The notes beneath the pieces are model-generated. The model saw only the letters and a list, made by a program, of their open reading frames with translations, did no database searches and was not told the DNA's origin. The position numbers and the translations under genes were made by a program. Shown piece by piece: positions 7,526 to 11,800 of a DNA stretch of 11,800 nucleotides. The DNA lies in assembly GCA_964541075.1 (NCBI GenBank), contig CAZIPZ010000121.1:1-11800 (forward strand), given 5' to 3'. The DNA is from CAZIPZ01 sp964541075 (GTDB lineage: Bacteria; Acidobacteriota; Terriglobia; 20CM-2-55-15). Every line of letters begins with the position of its first letter. Positions within the stretch are counted from its first letter, which is position 1.

Positions 7526-8235
7526 AGGGTGTACTTCACGTTCACAGCACTTTTTCTGACGGCGAAGAGCAGCTCGAGAGATTGGTTCAATTACTGAAGC
7601 AGGAGGGCATGGACTTTGTCGCAGTCAGCGATCACGCGGAAGTCTTCGATGAGCTTCGAATGGAACAATATGTCGAGCTCTGCGAATCCTTGTCTGATGA
7701 AGGATTCTTGGTGATGCCGGGTCTTGAATTCGCTCTGCCGGGCGGCCATATCCACATCCTGGGATATGGCGTCACCCGGCGAATCCGTTTCGCCAATATG
7801 GAACAGCTAGTGGATTCCATACATCAGGACGGAGGCCTTGCAGTGTTGGCCCATCCACCATCGGGCAGCATCAACATTATTGGCTCCATCAGGAGTAAGC
7901 TCGACGGAATTGAAGTATGGAATGAGCGCTATGACGGAGCTCATTCTCCGCGAGCGGAGTCGTTTCAGCTGTTGCGCCGGATCCGTTCTGTAAATGGCAA
8001 AGCGTCTGCATACTGCGGCCTTGATCTTCACAAAATAGGACAATTGCGAAAACCCGTATACGTCGACTCGCAGGCGGATCGTCTGGATCGAGAGTCTGTT
8101 CTTCGTTCGCTTGCGACTGGAGCCTTTACTCTGCGCCGCGGCAGTATGGTGATTCCTTCCACAGGGGACTTGAGCCTGGTCCAGGAGTTCTGTATTGCGG
8201 TTAAGCAGCCGTTCTCCCGCCCCTGGGCCGGATGA
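7522..8235 (+). CDS. PHP-domain metal-dependent hydrolase
   Basis: The 237-residue protein is a stand-alone PHP (polymerase and histidinol phosphatase) domain, a TIM-like barrel that binds two or three metal ions and hydrolyses phosphoesters. Nearly all metal ligands of the family are visible: HVH (His6, His8) with D13 in HVHSTFSDG, SDHAE (D37, H38), GLEF (Glu69), HIHILGYG (His76, His78), AHPP (His111) and GLDLH (Asp168, His170). It resembles the COG0613-type phosphoesterases more than the CpsB/YwqE tyrosine phosphatases, although those are also PHP enzymes found in capsule operons. The ATG overlaps the upstream stop (ATGA) and there is no clear ribosome-binding site, so translation probably depends on coupling. 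The natural substrate is unknown; a phosphorylated sugar, nucleotide or phosphotyrosine substrate would fit the context. Confidence 0.9.
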   Translation: MKGVLHVHSTFSDGEEQLERLVQLLKQEGMDFVAVSDHAEVFDELRMEQYVELCESLSDEGFLVMPGLEFALPGGHIHILGYGVTRRIRFANMEQLVDSIHQDGGLAVLAHPPSGSINIIGSIRSKLDGIEVWNERYDGAHSPRAESFQLLRRIRSVNGKASAYCGLDLHKIGQLRKPVYVDSQADRLDRESVLRSLATGAFTLRRGSMVIPSTGDLSLVQEFCIAVKQPFSRPWAG

Positions 8236-8294
8236 CTCAACGGTGATCCCTGGATTTTGGGCTCTTGCTGTCGCACATTCGAATAACAAGAGTC

Positions 8295-8300
8295 GAGGTG
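8295..8300 (+). promoter_or_regulatory. Ribosome-binding site of the DUF4091/GH123-like gene
   Basis: GAGGTG lies five bases before a GTG at 8306 that opens a plausible signal peptide. It decides the start over an in-frame TTG at 8195 and the ATG at 8321. Confidence 0.65.
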
Positions 8301-8305
8301 TATCA

Positions 8306-10042
8306 GTGCTTCGATGGTTCATGCTTACAGCCGCCTCCATTCCACTTTTTCTTGCCACACTTGAACCAGCCGCCCCGTCGCTTGTTTGGTGGACAACGAG
8401 TGCGCTTGAAAAGGTCAGACCTTTTGATACCGCGCCGGCCGCCGCCAAACAATCGGTTGAAGTTTATGCTGCACGGAATGAATTCGAACCATTTCAAGTC
8501 GTTTTCCGAGGCGATACGAAGGACATTTCGAGCATTGATATTGATGCGGCCGACCTCACGGGGCCTCATGGGGCAATCATCCCGAAACAGAACGTTGCGA
8601 TTTACTTTGAAAGGTTTATAGATCTCGAACGGCCCTCTTCAATCGAAGGCCGAGCCGGGGAATGGCCGGATCCGCTGATTCCGCGGACGGATCGATATGC
8701 AGGCGAACAGCGGAATGCATTTCCGTTCAAATTGAGAGCTGGGCGCAGCCAGCCCATATGGTTCGAAATCTTTGTGCCGCCGGATGCTCCGCCTGGAGCC
8801 TACGAAGGAAGCATTACCATCTGGGCGGATAAGGTTCGTCACGCGACGGTGCCGGTCAGTCTCCATGTCTGGAACTTCAGTCTTCCATCAACCTCAACTC
8901 TGCCCAACAGTTTCGGTTTTAACGGCATATCCGCCGTTCACCAGCATTTTGGCCGCTACACGAACGACGACGATGTTTATCGCCTGACCCACATCTATGC
9001 GAAGGCGGCTCTCTGGCATCGGATCAGTATTCATGGAGGGTCCATGGCTCCGCCTCGATTTCAGCTGGATGGCGGAAGGATGACCATGGATTGGAGTTCC
9101 TACGATGCCGAAGTTGGTCCTTTCCTTGATGGAAAAGTTTTCGAGGAAGACGAGCCGCTATTTGGCGCCAAGTCGACCAGCGCCGAATTGCGCAACAGCA
9201 ACGGCCTCGATACCGACCGCACCAAGATGCTGTACTGGCAGGAGTATGCGAAACACTTTCGAGAAAATGGATGGGGCGGCCGCCTTTTCAACTATCTCTG
9301 GGACGAACCTGCCCCTAGAAACTACAACGAATTGCTCCGATTGGGACGGTTGGTCCATCAGGCGGACGGCGCTATCAAAAATCTCGTCACAGCGCCTATC
9401 CGTCCGGAATGGATTGGAGTCATCGATGTTTGGACTCCCCTGATCAATTGTTTCGAATACAAAAAGGGATTTGATCCGTTTTGCAATCCTATGGCGGAAA
9501 GATCGTCGTACAACACGGACCTGGCGAACGGCCGGCGTCTTTGGTGGTATCAATCCTGCGCCAGTCATGGATGCGACATTGTCGGCGGTGAGTACTTCCG
9601 GGGTTGGCCGAGTTATATGATCGATTACGGCGGTGTTTCGAACCGCATTATGCAGTGGATGGCGTGGAAGTACGATGTCGGTGGTGAGTTGTATTTCAAT
9701 CTCGACGAAGCATTCAGCAAAAAAGACGACGCATGGACGGACGTGACTCTATTTGGTGGGAACGGCGACGGGACCATGTTTTATCCAGGTCGTCCCAGGA
9801 ATATAGGCGGTAAAACGGATATACCTATTGAAAGCATACGTCTTAAGTTGGTTCGGGAAGGCCTCGAGGATTATGAGTATTTGACCTTGCTGATGAAACG
9901 ATCCGGTTCCGACGCGGTGTCACGATTCGTCAATCAATTGGTCACTAACGCGTATTCCTATGAACGAGACCCAGACAAGCTGTATCAAGTTCGACGTCAG
10001 ATTGGAGAGGAACTCAACCGCCTAAGCGACAATGAAGAGTGA
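8306..10042 (+). CDS. Secreted DUF4091/GH123-like glycoside hydrolase family protein
   Basis: Read from GTG 8306, the product is 578 residues and begins with a signal peptide (LRWFMLTAASIPLFLATLEPA, about residues 2-22), so it is probably exported. The N-terminal beta-sandwich part carries the ARNEFEPFQVVFRG segment (56-69) characteristic of DUF4091 proteins. The catalytic part contains YLWDEPAPRNYNEL, with adjacent Asp333 and Glu334, the kind of Asp-Glu pair used by GH123 enzymes in a substrate-assisted mechanism. The C-terminus has the family signature LVREGLEDYEYL (515-526). GH123 members characterised so far release N-acetylgalactosamine, but many DUF4091 proteins are untested, so the substrate here is inferred. 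The gene lies 70 bases downstream of the PHP gene with no visible terminator between them, and could be the last gene of the polysaccharide operon. An upstream TTG at 8195 would put 37 polar residues before the signal peptide and is unlikely. Confidence 0.85.
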   Translation: MLRWFMLTAASIPLFLATLEPAAPSLVWWTTSALEKVRPFDTAPAAAKQSVEVYAARNEFEPFQVVFRGDTKDISSIDIDAADLTGPHGAIIPKQNVAIYFERFIDLERPSSIEGRAGEWPDPLIPRTDRYAGEQRNAFPFKLRAGRSQPIWFEIFVPPDAPPGAYEGSITIWADKVRHATVPVSLHVWNFSLPSTSTLPNSFGFNGISAVHQHFGRYTNDDDVYRLTHIYAKAALWHRISIHGGSMAPPRFQLDGGRMTMDWSSYDAEVGPFLDGKVFEEDEPLFGAKSTSAELRNSNGLDTDRTKMLYWQEYAKHFRENGWGGRLFNYLWDEPAPRNYNELLRLGRLVHQADGAIKNLVTAPIRPEWIGVIDVWTPLINCFEYKKGFDPFCNPMAERSSYNTDLANGRRLWWYQSCASHGCDIVGGEYFRGWPSYMIDYGGVSNRIMQWMAWKYDVGGELYFNLDEAFSKKDDAWTDVTLFGGNGDGTMFYPGRPRNIGGKTDIPIESIRLKLVREGLEDYEYLTLLMKRSGSDAVSRFVNQLVTNAYSYERDPDKLYQVRRQIGEELNRLSDNEE

Positions 10043-10066
10043 CAATACTGCGAGAAAGACATTGTC
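10041..10066. repeat. Short inverted repeat in the DUF4091-to-kaiC gap
   Basis: GACAAT at 10041-10046 is matched by ATTGTC at 10061-10066, with 14 bases between them, and a further direct copy of GACAAT lies at 10028-10033. The stem is AT-rich with no T run after it, so it does not look like an intrinsic terminator. It could be an operator for the downstream signalling genes or a chance match. Confidence 0.2.
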
Positions 10067-10123
10067 GGATATCTGCCGCTGCGCGCGCCGAAAAGGGAGT
10101 TCAATTTTGAATGGCTGGTTCCA

Positions 10124-10786
10124 ATGCGTGTTTCAACGGGTATCGTAGGTCTGGATAGGGTTTTGCGTGGCGGATTGCTGCCATCTCGCGCTTATCTCGT
10201 GTGCGGGGAATCTGGAACCGGGAAGACGACCACCGGGCTCCACTTTCTCTCAGCCGCGAAAGGAACACACGAGCGAACCCTCATGCTCAGCCTGGCCGAA
10301 CCGGAAGAAAATATCCGTGCCGACGCCGCAGGCGTGGGCCTGAACATCGACGAAGTCTCTATAGTCGATCTCACTCCGGCGCCTGAAACGTTCACCGAGG
10401 CCGGACCCTATGATATTTTTTCTCCAGGCGAAGTTGAACGCGAACCCCTCACGCGGAAAATAGCAGAAGCTATAGAGAAAGCCGAGGCCAAACGTATTTT
10501 CGTCGATGGCTTCGGTCAACTGCGTCACCTCGCGCCGGATTCCTTCCATCATCACCGACTGGTCCAGTCGTTCTTCAGATTTACGGCGCAGCGGGGCGCC
10601 ACGGTGATGGTCGCTTCTCATGAGGCAGATCTGCAACCGGTCGTTGATGGAGTGATTCATCTCGAATTTGAAGGCGGCGCGCGGACATTACGAGTCGGGA
10701 AGATGCGGGGATCGGATTTTTTGGCGGGAATTCATGCCATGCGCCTCACAGGCTCAGGTATGGAGGTTCTGCCCAACGCGGCGTGA
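10124..10786 (+). CDS. Single-domain KaiC-like RecA-family ATPase
   Basis: The 220-residue protein is one KaiC/RAD55-type RecA ATPase domain. Visible motifs are the KaiC-like opening RVSTGIVGLDRVLRGGL (2-18), the Walker A loop GESGTGKTT (28-36), a Walker B strand RIFVDGFGQL with Asp128, and the terminal KMRGS segment common in this family. Classical KaiC has two such domains, so this is a half-length form; single-domain homologues are common and often sit beside sensor kinases. Where KaiC has a catalytic Glu pair (FEE), this protein reads SLAEPEE, so the first Glu aligns with Ala58 while Glu59 remains. The ATG at 10124 lacks a well-placed ribosome-binding site (AGGGAG ends 24 bases upstream), but homology begins right there. 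The sensor kinase follows in the same frame after one TGA, and the two probably work together. Confidence 0.9.
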   Translation: MRVSTGIVGLDRVLRGGLLPSRAYLVCGESGTGKTTTGLHFLSAAKGTHERTLMLSLAEPEENIRADAAGVGLNIDEVSIVDLTPAPETFTEAGPYDIFSPGEVEREPLTRKIAEAIEKAEAKRIFVDGFGQLRHLAPDSFHHHRLVQSFFRFTAQRGATVMVASHEADLQPVVDGVIHLEFEGGARTLRVGKMRGSDFLAGIHAMRLTGSGMEVLPNAA

Positions 10787-10790
10787 TTTA

Positions 10791-10796
10791 GGAGGT
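10791..10796 (+). promoter_or_regulatory. Strong ribosome-binding site in front of an ATC codon
   Basis: GGAGGT lies five bases upstream of an ATC at 10802, where an initiator would be expected. No ATG, GTG or TTG is in frame between the TGA at 10784 and this point. The nearest TTG (10817) is 20 bases from the site, too far for normal use. Confidence 0.7.
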
Positions 10797-10801
10797 CGAA
10801 A

Positions 10802-11800
10802 ATCGCCCGCATTATTTTGAGTGTTGATAATCGGGAAAACAGGCGGCTTCTGTCGGAATTTCTGGGTTCCTACCATTCCGTCGGCGCCCACAGTGCGGGC
10901 GAGCCCCTGGAGGAGGTCTTCGACCTCTGCATAATCGATGGCCCGAACCTTGATCGGTTGAAAGAGGACATAACCACGCGCAGGGAATCTGAGCAGCCAG
11001 GAATCCTTCCTGTTCTTCTCGTAGCTGGCAGGCCGGATGTGTGGTCCGCACGTACTGAACTGTGGCAGCTTATCGACGATTCAATCGAAACGCCGATATC
11101 GAAGTTGGAATTGCAGTCGCGGGTCGAGATCCTTCTCCGGGCCCGGCGTACTTCGTTGGATCTGAGGTTGCGCAACGAAGATCTCGAAGCATTCATTCAA
11201 GCCATGTCGCATGATCTGCGCGCGTCCATACGCGCCGCGGCGATGTTCGCCGAGGCGATCAATGAATCCGATAACGATCGCCTCAGCGAGCAGGGAAAGC
11301 GCGACCTTGAGCGTATTCGGCAAGCTGCTCAGGAAATGCGTGAGTTAATCGATTCGCTTCTGAACTTTTCGCGCTTGGGACGAGGGGAAGTTCGGTATGA
11401 GCCGATCAACCTGAAGTCCTATATCGATATTTGCATGCGGAATCTTCAGCATGAGATCCGGCAGCGAAACGCCCAGGTTCGAATAAAAGGAAGACCAAAA
11501 ACCATTCAGACGGATCCGACTCTATTGAAAATTGCGCTGACCAATCTGCTGTCGAACGCGATCAAATTCGTTCCCGAAGGTGTTCAGCCGGAAATAACAG
11601 TATCCACTTCGGTGAAAGAGGATCTCTGCAGGATCGAGGTCGGCGACAATGGCATCGGAATCTCGAAGGAAGACCAGCAACGGATCTTCATGCCGTTCGT
11701 GCGGGTCTATTCCGAAGAAAACTTTCCCGGAATCGGTTTGGGATTGCCTTCCGTCCGGAAGGCAATGGAACTTATCGGCGGCCGTGTGGGAGTGAATTCC
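10802..11800 (+). CDS. Sensor histidine kinase with degenerate receiver domain (3' end outside window)
   Basis: At least 333 residues are visible. Numbering from the ATC at 10802, residues 1-113 form a receiver-like domain: first strand ARIILSVDN with Asp9, a phosphoacceptor-like Asp46 in CIIDGPNLD, and a final segment ETPISKLELQSRVEILLR. The usual Thr/Ser is Ala75 and the usual Lys before Pro is Thr97, so classical phospho-switching is doubtful. Next comes a HisKA domain with His137 in MSHDLRASIRAA, where the common Pro is replaced by Ser, and the HATPase domain with the N box (NLLSNAIKF), GDNGIGIS and GIGLGLPSVRKA. The protein is cut by the window edge; it has no membrane segment, so it is likely cytoplasmic. 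It follows the KaiC-like gene by 15 bases and probably transmits that ATPase's state. The start is uncertain: ATC 10802, TTG 10817 or readthrough from the ATPase. Confidence 0.85.
   Translation, partial: MARIILSVDNRENRRLLSEFLGSYHSVGAHSAGEPLEEVFDLCIIDGPNLDRLKEDITTRRESEQPGILPVLLVAGRPDVWSARTELWQLIDDSIETPISKLELQSRVEILLRARRTSLDLRLRNEDLEAFIQAMSHDLRASIRAAAMFAEAINESDNDRLSEQGKRDLERIRQAAQEMRELIDSLLNFSRLGRGEVRYEPINLKSYIDICMRNLQHEIRQRNAQVRIKGRPKTIQTDPTLLKIALTNLLSNAIKFVPEGVQPEITVSTSVKEDLCRIEVGDNGIGISKEDQQRIFMPFVRVYSEENFPGIGLGLPSVRKAMELIGGRVGVNS

Noticed and set aside
8195..8305. Longer DUF4091 protein from TTG 8195
   Set aside because: It would place a polar, Pro/Ser-rich stretch before the signal peptide and overlap the PHP gene by 41 bases, whereas GTG 8306 has a good ribosome-binding site.
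10032..10148. 38-codon frame from ATG 10032 across the gap before the kaiC-like gene
   Set aside because: Overlaps both neighbours, has no ribosome-binding site of note, and its product shows no recognisable pattern.

Overview
The window is a gene-dense stretch of about 55% GC (estimated by eye) in which every recognisable gene lies on the + strand. The gene content is an exopolysaccharide-type cluster with two asparagine-synthase-like amidotransferases, GT4 glycosyltransferases and a heparinase II/III-family lyase, followed by a secreted DUF4091/GH123-like protein and a KaiC-like ATPase next to a sensor kinase. This suggests an environmental Gram-negative bacterium with many regulatory and carbohydrate genes. 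An acidobacterial or similar soil lineage is my best guess, but nothing in the window proves the taxon. No tRNA, rRNA, CRISPR array, insertion sequence or convincing intrinsic terminator was seen.

Region 1 (1-8235) reads as one tightly packed operon: the 3' end of an asnB-like gene, two GT4-type glycosyltransferases, a heparinase II/III-family protein, a second complete asnB-like gene, a 56-residue single-pass membrane protein and a PHP-domain hydrolase. Neighbours overlap by 19, 4, 4, 41 and 4 bases, and the only gap is 13 bases, so translational coupling is likely. The inferred role is assembly, amidation and trimming of a surface or secreted polysaccharide. The PHP protein and the small membrane protein are uncharacterised accessories.

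Region 2 (8306-10042) is a secreted protein of the DUF4091/GH123-like family with a signal peptide, a GTG start and a clear ribosome-binding site. It lies 70 bases after the PHP gene and may act on an amino-sugar-containing glycan.

Region 3 (10124-11800) is a signalling pair: a single-domain KaiC/RecA-type ATPase and a histidine kinase whose N-terminus is a degenerate receiver domain. The kinase runs off the right edge. The junction between them is the oddest part of the window. The kinase is in the same frame as the ATPase, only one TGA separates them, and a near-perfect Shine-Dalgarno sequence points to an ATC codon where the protein should begin. This could be a non-canonical start, a recent start-codon mutation or sequencing error, use of a downstream TTG, or TGA readthrough giving a fused ATPase-kinase.
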